The notes beneath the pieces are model-generated. The model saw only the letters and a list, made by a program, of their open reading frames with translations, was not told the DNA's origin and did no database searches. 7,949 nt of DNA from Actinomycetes bacterium (lineage in GTDB: Bacteria > Actinomycetota > Actinomycetes > Actinomycetales > Demequinaceae): assembly GCA_023428185.1 (NCBI GenBank), contig JAEYYZ010000021.1:1-7949 (forward strand), written 5' to 3'. The position numbers and the translations under genes were made by a program. Numbering within the stretch: position 1 is the first letter of the stretch; each line of letters begins with the position of its first letter. Shown piece by piece: positions 1 to 6,627 of the stretch.

Positions 1-2
1 GC

Positions 3-458
3 TTTGTGGCTCTCATGGCGTTCCACTTCATTGGGCGGGTCACAGGAGACAGACTCATCGATCGCTTTGGCCAGCGTGCAGTGGTCCGCACGGGGGGTCT
101 CATCACTGCGGTGGGTATGGGTATGGCCCTGCTGTTCCCGAGCATCCCCATGGTCATTGCAGGCTTCGCGCTTGCAGGCCTTGGCGCCGCCACCACCGTG
201 CCGGTAGCGATGCATGCCGCCGACGAGTTGCCTGGCTTCAAGCCCACTACCGCATTGACTTTGGCGAGTTGGTTGTTGCGTGTGGGATTCCTGATAGCTC
301 CGCCCCTTGTGGGTGCGCTTGGCGACGCTTTAAGTTTGCGCGTGGGCCTGCTCGTGGTGGTCTTCGCGGGCGTGGCCATCATGGTGCTCGCCACGTGGCT
401 CACGCCGCGGCGGCAGTCGGCCCACGCATCGGCATCGGCTGGAAAATCCCGGGAATAG
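3..458 (+). CDS. MFS transporter, C-terminal part (5' end outside window)
   Basis: An open frame enters from the left edge and runs to TAG at 456-458, giving the last 151 residues of a membrane protein. Near its start it carries GRVTGDRLIDRFGQR (fragment residues 11-25). This is the charged loop motif of the major facilitator superfamily, which in the second half of the protein joins TM8 and TM9. Four hydrophobic stretches follow, at about residues 31-50, 50-70, 88-107 and 112-133, fitting TM9-TM12. The tail is short, polar and rich in Ser, Ala and Arg, and would be cytoplasmic. The ADELPG stretch and the GFLIAPPLVG helix recall YbjJ-like MFS proteins, but the substrate cannot be told. A GTG at 6 is internal, because the frame is open upstream of it. 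The next operon starts 59 bases downstream with its own promoter, so co-regulation is possible but not shown. Confidence 0.85.
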   Translation, partial: FVALMAFHFIGRVTGDRLIDRFGQRAVVRTGGLITAVGMGMALLFPSIPMVIAGFALAGLGAATTVPVAMHAADELPGFKPTTALTLASWLLRVGFLIAPPLVGALGDALSLRVGLLVVVFAGVAIMVLATWLTPRRQSAHASASAGKSRE

Positions 459-477
459 CCTCGGCTCCCCCGCGTTA

Positions 478-497
478 TATATGCAAACGCATATAAT
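478..497 (+). promoter_or_regulatory. Candidate MarR operator overlapping the -10 box of the monooxygenase operon
   Basis: The sequence TATATGCAAACGCATATA (478-495) has two perfect 7-bp inverted arms around AAAC. Its AT-rich 18-bp form is typical of MarR-family operators. The right arm overlaps TATAAT at 492-497, an exact -10 consensus. No good -35 hexamer lies 16-18 bp upstream. The expected start of transcription is near 504, leaving a leader of about 13 bases that contains the ribosome binding site AGAGGAG (505-511). A protein bound here would block RNA polymerase. The second gene of the operon encodes a MarR protein, so autorepression is the natural reading. The site and box are seen directly; the binding partner is inferred. 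Confidence 0.7.
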
Positions 498-517
498 TAG
501 CGCTAGAGGAGAACATC

Positions 518-1708
518 ATGCAGTTTGGCGTCATGTCCGTGAGCGACATCACTCGCGACCCGATTTCCGGCTACACGCCGTCTGAGGCCGAGCGAATAGA
601 CGCGATCACCAAGATCGCGGTCAAAGCCGAGGAGGTGGGGCTAGACGTCTTCGCCATTGGCGAGCACCACAACCCGCCGTTCTTCTCGTCGTCGCCCACC
701 ACGCTGTTGGCGCACATTGGCGCGCTTACTGAACGACTGGTGCTTTCCACCTCGACCACACTCATCACCACCAACGATCCTGTGCGCCTCGCCGAGGAGT
801 ACGCCATGCTGCAACACCTCACCAAGGGGCGCATGGACCTCATGTTGGGGCGCGGCAACACTGCACCCGTGTACCCGTGGTTTGGTCAAGACATTCGCCA
901 AGGTCTAGCGCTGGCGCTCGAGAACTACAACCTGTTGCACCGCTTGTGGCGCGAAGACGTGGTGGACTGGGAAGGCCAGTTCCGCACTCCGCTCCAGGGC
1001 TTCACGTCCACTCCCCGCCCGCTCGATGATGTGCCGCCTTTTGTGTGGCACGGTTCCATCCGCACGCCCGAGATCGCGGAGCAAGCCGCGTTCTACGGCA
1101 ACGGCTACTTTGCCAACAACATCTTCTGGCCCAAGGAGCACTACAAGCGGCTCATTGACTTCTACCGCAAGCGCTTTGAGCACTACGGTCACGGCACCGC
1201 CAATCAGGCGATCGTGGGCCTTGGTGGTCACGCGTTCATTGCCAAGAACTCCCAGGACGCGGTCAAGCAATTCCGCCCCTACTTCAACGAAGCCCCCGTA
1301 TACGGTCACGGCCCTTCGTTGGAGGAGTTCTCTGAGATGACCCCGCTCAGTGTGGGCTCGCCTCAAGAGGTGATCGACAAGACGCTCACCTTCCGGGAGT
1401 ACTTTGGCGATTACCAGCGCCAATTGTTCCTCGCCGACCACTCTGGCTTGCCTTTGGGAATGGTCTTGGACCAGTTGGAGCTACTCGGTGGCGAAGTGGT
1501 GCCCGTGCTACGCAAGGAGCTCGCCGCACGCAAGGACCCCAGCACCCCTGACGCACCTACCCACGCCAGCCTGGTCAAGGCCAAGTACGGCGACGCTGAG
1601 CCGCGCCAACCCCGGCCCAACGCCAACCGTGGCGACAACGTCACGGGCGGGTCGCCGTACCAGGACTCCGACGCCGACGCCCGGGCCAGCTACCCGTCAC
1701 TCACGTGA
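518..1708 (+). CDS. Luciferase-like FMN-dependent monooxygenase, CE1758 family
   Basis: This 396-residue protein belongs to the bacterial luciferase-like (LLM) superfamily, TIM-barrel enzymes that use reduced FMN and O2 to oxidise organic substrates. Visible landmarks are FAIGEHHNPPF (45-55), a classic LLM strand/loop, LMLGRGNTAPVYPW (108-121), and the late motif LSVGSPQEVIDKTL (277-290). The barrel ends near residue 335. A Pro/Asp/Asn-rich tail of about 57 residues follows. The overall pattern fits the CE1758 family named from Corynebacterium efficiens, whose genes sit with a dedicated FMN reductase; such a reductase is encoded two genes downstream here. The ATG at 518 is well supported by AGAGGAG (505-511) at a 6-base spacing. 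The gene is first in its operon and its TGA overlaps the GTG of the marR gene. The protein is cytoplasmic, with no signal peptide or membrane segment. The substrate is unknown, and light emission is not implied. Confidence 0.9.
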   Translation: MQFGVMSVSDITRDPISGYTPSEAERIDAITKIAVKAEEVGLDVFAIGEHHNPPFFSSSPTTLLAHIGALTERLVLSTSTTLITTNDPVRLAEEYAMLQHLTKGRMDLMLGRGNTAPVYPWFGQDIRQGLALALENYNLLHRLWREDVVDWEGQFRTPLQGFTSTPRPLDDVPPFVWHGSIRTPEIAEQAAFYGNGYFANNIFWPKEHYKRLIDFYRKRFEHYGHGTANQAIVGLGGHAFIAKNSQDAVKQFRPYFNEAPVYGHGPSLEEFSEMTPLSVGSPQEVIDKTLTFREYFGDYQRQLFLADHSGLPLGMVLDQLELLGGEVVPVLRKELAARKDPSTPDAPTHASLVKAKYGDAEPRQPRPNANRGDNVTGGSPYQDSDADARASYPSLT

Positions 1709-2139
1709 GTACGCGCATGGCAAGCGAAGCGTGGGAGTCGCTCATGACCGCCCACGCGGTGATGATGCGCCGGTTCGCGGATCAAGACCTGTGGAACGAG
1801 GTCTCCATGCGCGAGTACGACGTGCTCTACACGTTGTCCAAATGCGAGTCGCCTCAACGCCTCGCAGACCTCGCGGACCACGTGCTCCTCAGCCAGCCCG
1901 CGCTGTCACGGCTCGTGGACCGTCTGGTGGAACGAGGGTTGGTGGAACGATGCACGGATTCCAGTGACCGTCGCGCCATTCGGCTCTCTCTCACCGAGCA
2001 AGGCCGGCACGTCCAGCGCGGCATTGGCCGCGTTCACGCGACGGACATCGCTCAAGCGCTCAGTGCTTCACTCACGCCTGAGGAGATGCAACAACTGACG
2101 GAACTCACACGCAAGGTGTACTCCAAGGAGACCTCATGA
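1705..2139 (+). CDS. MarR family transcriptional regulator
   Basis: This 144-residue protein has the MarR winged helix-turn-helix layout. An N-terminal dimerisation helix is followed by SMREYDVLYTLS (34-45). The recognition helix lies around SQPALSRLVDRLVERGLV (63-80). The wing has the hallmark DSSDRRAIRLSLTEQG (85-100), including the Asp-Arg-Arg that enters the minor groove. C-terminal helices complete the dimer. The GTG start at 1705 shares GTGA with the monooxygenase stop, indicating translational coupling. No Shine-Dalgarno is visible, and an ATG at 1717 is the alternative start. Two cysteines (47 and 83) flank the DNA-binding helices, so redox sensing is conceivable, although neither is at the N-terminal position used by OhrR. 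Its position between monooxygenase and reductase genes, and the palindrome at 478-495, suggest it represses this operon and responds to a substrate, product or oxidant. The ligand is not known. Confidence 0.88.
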   Translation: MSTRMASEAWESLMTAHAVMMRRFADQDLWNEVSMREYDVLYTLSKCESPQRLADLADHVLLSQPALSRLVDRLVERGLVERCTDSSDRRAIRLSLTEQGRHVQRGIGRVHATDIAQALSASLTPEEMQQLTELTRKVYSKETS

Positions 2140-2822
2140 CCAGCTCGACTTTCACCATAGTGGTGCTCAACGCGGGGGTGTCTGACCCGTCCTCCACACG
2201 CCTGCTCGCGGACCGTGCAGCGCAACGAGTGGTCACTTACGGCAGCGAGCGCGGGCATTCGGTGGCGATCCGCGCCATCGACATGCGCGAACTCTTGCCT
2301 GAACTGCCCGCAGCCCTGTCCAGCCAGCTGCTTGGCCCCAAGATCACTGCGGCGGCTGAGGCGCTCCGTACCGCCGATGCCATTGTGGCTGCCGCTCCCG
2401 TGTACAAGGCCGGGGCATCGGGCCTGTTTACGTCGGTGCTGCAAGTGCTGGACAACGACCTGCTTATTGGCACGCCCGTCATTCTCGCTGCCACGGCTGG
2501 AACCGCCCGGCACGCGCTGGTGGTGGACCAAGAAATGCGCGCGCTGTTCGCCTACCTCCGCACCCTCCCCGTGCCCACCAGCATTTTTGCCGCCACGGAG
2601 GACTGGAACGACACCGCGTTGAGCGAACGCATTGACCGTGCCGCGTTTGAACTCATCACCCTCATGGAGTCCGGCTTCAAAGACGCGGTGCGGGCCGATG
2701 CCTGGAAGAAGTACCAGCATTCGTACGGCTCTGCGGGTGGTACAGAGCTGGACATTGATGTCTCCAGCGACATGATGCGGCTTGCTACTGGCGGTAGCGC
2801 TCCCCCGCCTCGCTTGCCTTAA
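2136..2822 (+). CDS. NAD(P)H-dependent FMN reductase, CE1759 family (monooxygenase partner)
   Basis: This 228-residue flavodoxin-fold protein belongs to the NADPH-dependent FMN reductase family. The strand TIVVLNAGVSDPSSTRLLA (6-24) carries the phosphate-binding loop. APVYKAGASGLFTSVLQVLD (87-106) is the flavin-contacting segment that follows beta-3, and ILAATAGTARHAL (116-128) is the next flavin loop. The roughly 40 residues from 185 onward extend past the usual core of this fold and end in a Pro-rich tail. It is expected to reduce FMN with NAD(P)H and pass FMNH2 to the luciferase-like enzyme of the same operon. This CE1758/CE1759 pairing is known from annotation families. The ATG at 2136 overlaps the marR stop (ATGA) and has AAGGAG about 6 bases upstream, the best ribosome binding site inside the operon. 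The gene ends in a 4-base convergent overlap with the MMPL gene. Confidence 0.87.
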   Translation: MTSSTFTIVVLNAGVSDPSSTRLLADRAAQRVVTYGSERGHSVAIRAIDMRELLPELPAALSSQLLGPKITAAAEALRTADAIVAAAPVYKAGASGLFTSVLQVLDNDLLIGTPVILAATAGTARHALVVDQEMRALFAYLRTLPVPTSIFAATEDWNDTALSERIDRAAFELITLMESGFKDAVRADAWKKYQHSYGSAGGTELDIDVSSDMMRLATGGSAPPPRLP

Positions 2823-5296
2823 GCCGTGATGAGTTGCCGCTCGCTTGTGGAGTGAAGTGGGTGCGAGCGTTCCAACGCGGAGCCCTCGACGTCCACGTTG
2901 GGTAGCAGCCTGTCCAGCCAGCGCGGTAGCCACCAGGCGGCGTCGCCCAGCAAGTGCATGGCGGAGGGCACCAGCACCATGCGCACCACAAAGGCATCGA
3001 ACAACACGCCGATCGCCAGGCCAAAGCCCAGCGGGCGCACCATGCCAAGGTGCGAGAAGACAAAGCCGCCGAACACGGAGACCATGATGATCGCGGCTGC
3101 GGTCACCACGGCGCGGCCGTGACGCACCCCCGCCACCACGGCTTCCCTGGCACTGAGTCCGTGCATGTATGCCTCCCGCATGCCGGACACCAGGAACAGC
3201 TGGTAGTCCATGGCCAAGCCAAACAGCACGCCCATGATCAGAATGGGCGCAAAGCTCAAGATGGGCCCTGGAGAGTGGACTCCAAAGAGGCTGGAAAGCC
3301 AACCCCACTGGTACACGGCCGTCACCGCGCCTAGCGCCGCAAAAAGTGAGAGCACAAAGCCTCCGGTCGCCACTACGGGCACCAAGAGTGAGCGGAACAC
3401 CAGCACCAAGATGAGCATGGACAAGCCCACCACTACCGCGAGATAGACGGGCAAGGCATCGGCGAGTTTGGCGGAAATGTCGATGCTTCCGCTCGCTTGG
3501 CCAGCCACGCCCAGTTCTACGCCGTCGCTGAGCGGCGAGAGTTCGCGCAGGCTCCGCACCAAGTTCTCGGTGGATTCACTTGAGGGCCCGTCCACCGGAA
3601 TCACTTGGAACGCGAACATGGTGCCGTCAGGGGAGGTTGCGACGGGAGCCACCGCCACGACATCGGGCTGGGAGTAGAGCGTGTAAGACAGTTGTGCCTG
3701 GGTCGCGACGGTGTCTTCCTCTGCCACGGCTTGGGGCATGCGTGCCACTACCAAGAGTGGGCCGTTGATGCCTGGCCCAAAGTCTTCACGGAGTACGTCA
3801 TAGGTCAAGTACTGGGGAGAGTCCGGTTCCTCGGCGGAGCCGTCAGGCAACGCGAGGCGCATGGACAGCGCAGGCACGGCGATGGCGAGCAACACCAGTG
3901 TGCCGCCGATGCCCATGGCTACCGCAGAGCGGGTACGCAGGGGCTTGATGGGCGACGCTGACGTGGGACGCGCCGTAGCGCGCGCACGCCCGCGCTTGGG
4001 CACCACACGATCACCGAGGAGAGCCATAAGTGCCGGCATGAGCGTCACGGACACCGCCACCGCGATGACCACACACGCCGCCGCCACCACGCCCATTACC
4101 GTGAGGAAGGGAATCCCGGTGACTCCGAGCGCCACCAGGGCAACCACCACTGTGGATCCGGCGAACACCACGGCGTTTCCCGAGGTGCCGTTGGCAATGC
4201 CGATGGACTCGTGCATGTCCGCCCCTGCCAGCACTTGGGTGCGGTGGCGATTGAGGATGAACAACGAATAGTCGATGCCCACGGCAAGGCCCAGCATCAC
4301 GCCGAGCACGGGTGTCACGGAAGCCATGTCCACCACGCCTGAGAGGGCAAGGGAGCCGGCTACACCCACGCCTACTCCCACTACAGACGTGATGAGCGGG
4401 GTCACGGCCGGCAGTGCGGCGCGCATCATCACAAGTAGCACGATGGCCGCCATGGCGAGACCTACTACCTCCCCTATGCCGAGGAGTCCGTCTACTTGCT
4501 CGCCGATGGTGGAGGAGTAGCCCACGCGCACGCCGCCGATGATCGCCTCGTCTAGCGCAGTCGCCACTGCTTTCTTCACCTCGGGAGGTAGCGTCAATGC
4601 GCCTTCCTCAAAGGCGACCATCCCTACCGCCGCGTTTTCGTCAGCCGAGATGAGCCTCAGTGATTGGGAGAACTCCATGAGGCGCGTGGCATCGGCGAGC
4701 GTTTGAGACTGCTCAAGTAGTTCGCCGCGGCTCTGCGCCACTTGGGCCAGGCCCTCCGTGATTTGCGCCTGTTGCTCCTCAAAGCGGTCCGCCACAAAGG
4801 CGTAGGTGCCGGTGCTGCGCGCCAGTGCAATGGCATCGTCTAGCTGCTCTTGACCGGCGACGAGTTGCTCACGGGCCGCGTCCAATTGCGCCGCGCCGTC
4901 AGCAAGCTGGGTTGCACCGTCGGTGAGTTCTTGCTCGCGTTGGGCGCGTTCGGCCTCCGTACGGAAGGGGTTGGTGACGCCTGTGACACCCTCAAGACGC
5001 ACGATGCGGTCCAAGACCACGCCTATCTCCGCGCGCTGTTGGCCCGTGAACGGTGCGCCGTCTTCCGTGACAAACACCACGGTCCCGGAGGAGCCCGTGA
5101 GTTGGGGCAAGTCTTGAGCTAAGGATTGGGTGACGCGCTCTGTCTCGGTGCCGGGGATGGAGAACGAGGATGCGAGGGTTCCCCCGAAAGCAAGAAAAGC
5201 ACCCGCAGCGGCACCGAGGATGACGAGCCATGCGGCCACAACGAGCCAGGCGCGCTGCGCGCTGGCGCGACCAAGACGGTAGAGAAGACCGGCCAC
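2819..5296 (-). CDS. MMPL family RND transporter
   Basis: This 825-residue membrane protein has the duplicated RND/MMPL plan: one helix (16-36), a large outside loop, five helices (about 275-428), a second half starting with a helix near 460-480, another outside loop, then five helices (about 617-785). Both halves carry the proton-relay style signature in TM4 and TM10, GIDYSLFILNR (340-350) and GLAMDYQLFLVSG (693-705), with Asp342-Tyr343 and Asp697-Tyr698. The first outside loop contains a long coiled coil (about 113-210), including four successive heptads that each end in Gln-Leu (125-152). It starts at GTG (5294-5296) with AAAGGA five bases upstream. Such proteins export lipids, lipid-linked metabolites or toxic compounds using the proton gradient; the cargo is not readable here. 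The divergent tetR gene is its likely repressor. No accessory or outer-membrane partner gene is adjacent, as is usual for actinobacterial MMPLs. Confidence 0.93.
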   Translation of the reverse strand: MAGLLYRLGRASAQRAWLVVAAWLVILGAAAGAFLAFGGTLASSFSIPGTETERVTQSLAQDLPQLTGSSGTVVFVTEDGAPFTGQQRAEIGVVLDRIVRLEGVTGVTNPFRTEAERAQREQELTDGATQLADGAAQLDAAREQLVAGQEQLDDAIALARSTGTYAFVADRFEEQQAQITEGLAQVAQSRGELLEQSQTLADATRLMEFSQSLRLISADENAAVGMVAFEEGALTLPPEVKKAVATALDEAIIGGVRVGYSSTIGEQVDGLLGIGEVVGLAMAAIVLLVMMRAALPAVTPLITSVVGVGVGVAGSLALSGVVDMASVTPVLGVMLGLAVGIDYSLFILNRHRTQVLAGADMHESIGIANGTSGNAVVFAGSTVVVALVALGVTGIPFLTVMGVVAAACVVIAVAVSVTLMPALMALLGDRVVPKRGRARATARPTSASPIKPLRTRSAVAMGIGGTLVLLAIAVPALSMRLALPDGSAEEPDSPQYLTYDVLREDFGPGINGPLLVVARMPQAVAEEDTVATQAQLSYTLYSQPDVVAVAPVATSPDGTMFAFQVIPVDGPSSESTENLVRSLRELSPLSDGVELGVAGQASGSIDISAKLADALPVYLAVVVGLSMLILVLVFRSLLVPVVATGGFVLSLFAALGAVTAVYQWGWLSSLFGVHSPGPILSFAPILIMGVLFGLAMDYQLFLVSGMREAYMHGLSAREAVVAGVRHGRAVVTAAAIIMVSVFGGFVFSHLGMVRPLGFGLAIGVLFDAFVVRMVLVPSAMHLLGDAAWWLPRWLDRLLPNVDVEGSALERSHPLHSTSERQLITA

Positions 5297-5364
5297 TGTA
5301 ATCCTTTAATGGAGCGTTGAACTGCTGAAACGTGGCGCTCCGTCGGGCCGCACGTCAGTCTATC

Positions 5365-5394
5365 CAACAGGTGTTGATAACGCGATACCTGTGG
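5365..5394. promoter_or_regulatory. Candidate TetR operator between MMPL and tetR genes
   Basis: CAACAGGT at 5365-5372 is matched in inverted orientation at 7 of 8 positions by ACCTGTGG at 5387-5394, with 14 bases between. The left arm also forms its own short palindrome, CAACAGGTGTTG (5365-5376). The site lies 68 bp before the MMPL start and 43 bp before the tetR start, where one bound dimer or pair of dimers could control both genes. Similar spaced inverted repeats are usual for TetR repressors that regulate a divergent efflux gene. The repeat is seen directly; binding is inferred. No convincing -10/-35 pair for the MMPL gene was found, though TAGACT (complement of 5357-5362) beside the repeat is a weak -10 candidate. 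Confidence 0.5.
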
Positions 5395-5401
5395 AAAACG
5401 C

Positions 5402-5431
5402 TCGAAAGTCCCTGGTTGTTCCTGCCACAAT
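5402..5431 (+). promoter_or_regulatory. Possible leaderless promoter of tetR
   Basis: TCGAAA (5402-5407) and CACAAT (5426-5431) each match the -35 and -10 consensus at four of six positions, 18 bp apart. The -10 box ends six bases before the ATG at 5438, so transcription could begin at the start codon itself. No Shine-Dalgarno sequence precedes that ATG, which agrees with leaderless translation, a common mode in actinobacteria. The matches are modest and could be chance. Confidence 0.35.
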
Positions 5432-5437
5432 CTCCCT

Positions 5438-5986
5438 ATGGATCCTCGAGTCGCAAGGACGCGCGCTAGCCTTCAGCACGCCATGCTGAAGCTGGCCCGG
5501 GAGCAAGGGCTCGATGCCGCTACCGTAGGTGCGCTCACGGACGCCGCCGGAGTTAACCGCAGCACGTTCTACCAGCACTACGCGGACAAAGAGACTCTGC
5601 TGGCCGACGCTTTGGATGCGGAGCTCAACCTGGTGGCGGTCAATCACCCACCTACCGCACCTGGTGACCCGGACGTGATTCCGGCTGACCTGTACGCCTA
5701 CCTCGAGCACGTGAAAGAACACGTGGACATCTACCGCCGCTTGTTAGGCGACCACTGGTCCGCCGTGGTGATGTCCAGGCTCAATGCGCGGATGAACAGC
5801 ATCATCACAGAGTCTCTTCGCCAGTCGCCCGAGCAGCCCTTTGGGGGAATGCCATTGGATGTGGCCGCCGCTGGGATCGCCGGTGCCTCCATGGGTGTAG
5901 TGGCGGCATGGATCTCACGCGACCCGCTTCCCCCAGTGGACGAGGCCGCCGTGTGGGTGTGGCGCGTGTTGAAGGGAAACGGCTAG
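5438..5986 (+). CDS. TetR/AcrR family transcriptional regulator
   Basis: This 182-residue protein begins with a TetR-type DNA-binding domain. Helix 1 covers about 7-22, helix 2 about 27-36 (DAATVGALTDAAGV), and the recognition helix carries the family signature VNRSTFYQHYADKETLL (39-55). The rest (about 60-180) is the helical ligand-binding and dimerisation domain, which resembles the small TetR_C_8-like type. The ATG at 5438 gives a complete N-terminal helix with almost no leading residues. No ribosome binding site is visible upstream, which fits a leaderless message. It is divergent from the MMPL transporter gene, with 141 bases between them holding an inverted repeat. Repression of the transporter, relieved by a transported or toxic compound, is the likely role. 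The gene ends in a 4-base convergent overlap with the esterase gene. The ligand is unknown. Confidence 0.9.
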   Translation: MDPRVARTRASLQHAMLKLAREQGLDAATVGALTDAAGVNRSTFYQHYADKETLLADALDAELNLVAVNHPPTAPGDPDVIPADLYAYLEHVKEHVDIYRRLLGDHWSAVVMSRLNARMNSIITESLRQSPEQPFGGMPLDVAAAGIAGASMGVVAAWISRDPLPPVDEAAVWVWRVLKGNG

Positions 5987-5992
5987 CCGTTT
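5977..5992. repeat. 16-bp perfect palindrome spanning two convergent stop codons
   Basis: AAACGGCTAGCCGTTT is its own reverse complement. The central CTAG contains the TAG stop of tetR (5984-5986) and, on the other strand, the TAG stop of the esterase gene (5983-5985). As RNA it could fold into a 6-bp stem with a CUAG loop on either strand. A weak two-way transcription end point is possible, but the stem is short and no long T run follows it on either side. The repeat is certain; the function is a guess. Confidence 0.6.
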
Positions 5993-6627
5993 GCGGGCGT
6001 GACTTCCGTGAGGAATTGGCGCAAGTGGTGCAGCTCCTCTTCGTTCACCGAGTGACCCATCCCCGGGTACTCGTGGAATGACAGCGTGGTGTGTTGCGGC
6101 AACCAGGCCGATGCATGGGCAATCGCCCGTTCAGGCACCACAAAGTCTTGAGTTCCTTTGCCCCAAAACACGCGGGGCCTTGTCTTCACGAGTGTGTCAT
6201 CCCCCGCTTGCGGGTGGTCGTGGACGTAGCCAGCGAGCAGAGCGGCTGCCGGGACGCGCTCGGGCCGCGTGCGAAGCAACTGGCTAGCCATGAACCCGCC
6301 CTGGGAGAAGCCCACCGGGATGAGGGACGCCTCAGGCGTGATGGTGGCGTCAATCCACTCCCACAGGGACCGAGTCGCCTCCTCCACCTCAGGAACGGGC
6401 GCAAACTTGTCGCCATCCAGCGGGTACCACGCGTAACCCGTGTAGGGGTGGCGCTGGGGTGCACGCACGGAGACCCATGGAGTGCCCGCGGGCACGTAGG
6501 GCGCCAGGCCCGCCAGGTCATGCTCGTGCGAACCGTACCCGTGCAACAAGACCACCACAGCCTTGGGAGGGTGGCCGCTATCCACGAGCGGGGCATCGGC
6601 GGACTGAACAAACTCAAGTGAACTCAC
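5983..6627 (-). CDS. Alpha/beta-hydrolase, phospholipase/carboxylesterase family
   Basis: This 214-residue cytoplasmic hydrolase has the full layout of the Abhydrolase_2 (carboxylesterase/lysophospholipase-like) family. LLHGYGSHEHDL (27-38) gives the oxyanion loop after strand beta-3. GFSQGG (106-111) is the nucleophile elbow with Ser108. Asp161 in GTQDFVVP and His192 in GMGHSV complete the triad at the expected spacing. Length is close to the family norm. The GTG start at 6625-6627 shares GTGA with the stop of the VOC gene, so the two are co-transcribed and probably translationally coupled; no Shine-Dalgarno is visible. The enzyme should cleave short acyl esters or thioesters, and substrates in this family cannot be predicted from sequence. 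Pairing with a glyoxalase-fold gene might hint at removal of a reactive carbonyl product, but that is speculation. The 3' end lies in the palindrome shared with tetR. Confidence 0.88.
   Translation of the reverse strand: MSSLEFVQSADAPLVDSGHPPKAVVVLLHGYGSHEHDLAGLAPYVPAGTPWVSVRAPQRHPYTGYAWYPLDGDKFAPVPEVEEATRSLWEWIDATITPEASLIPVGFSQGGFMASQLLRTRPERVPAAALLAGYVHDHPQAGDDTLVKTRPRVFWGKGTQDFVVPERAIAHASAWLPQHTTLSFHEYPGMGHSVNEEELHHLRQFLTEVTPANG

Noticed and set aside
447..454. TCCCGGGA palindrome at the end of the MFS gene as a terminator
   Set aside because: Only eight bases, with no room for a loop and no T run after it.
905..1441. A 178-codon - strand frame within the monooxygenase gene
   Set aside because: Antisense shadow of a well-supported gene; no domain and no start signal.
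2052..3308. A 418-codon - strand open frame covering marR, the reductase and part of the MMPL gene
   Set aside because: Its composition (many Arg, Gly and His) and lack of any recognisable domain mark it as a high-GC shadow. The genes it overlaps have clear domains.
4800..4960. DNA tandem repeat behind the Gln-Leu heptads
   Set aside because: The heptad pattern is at protein level; the DNA does not repeat with a clean 21-base unit.
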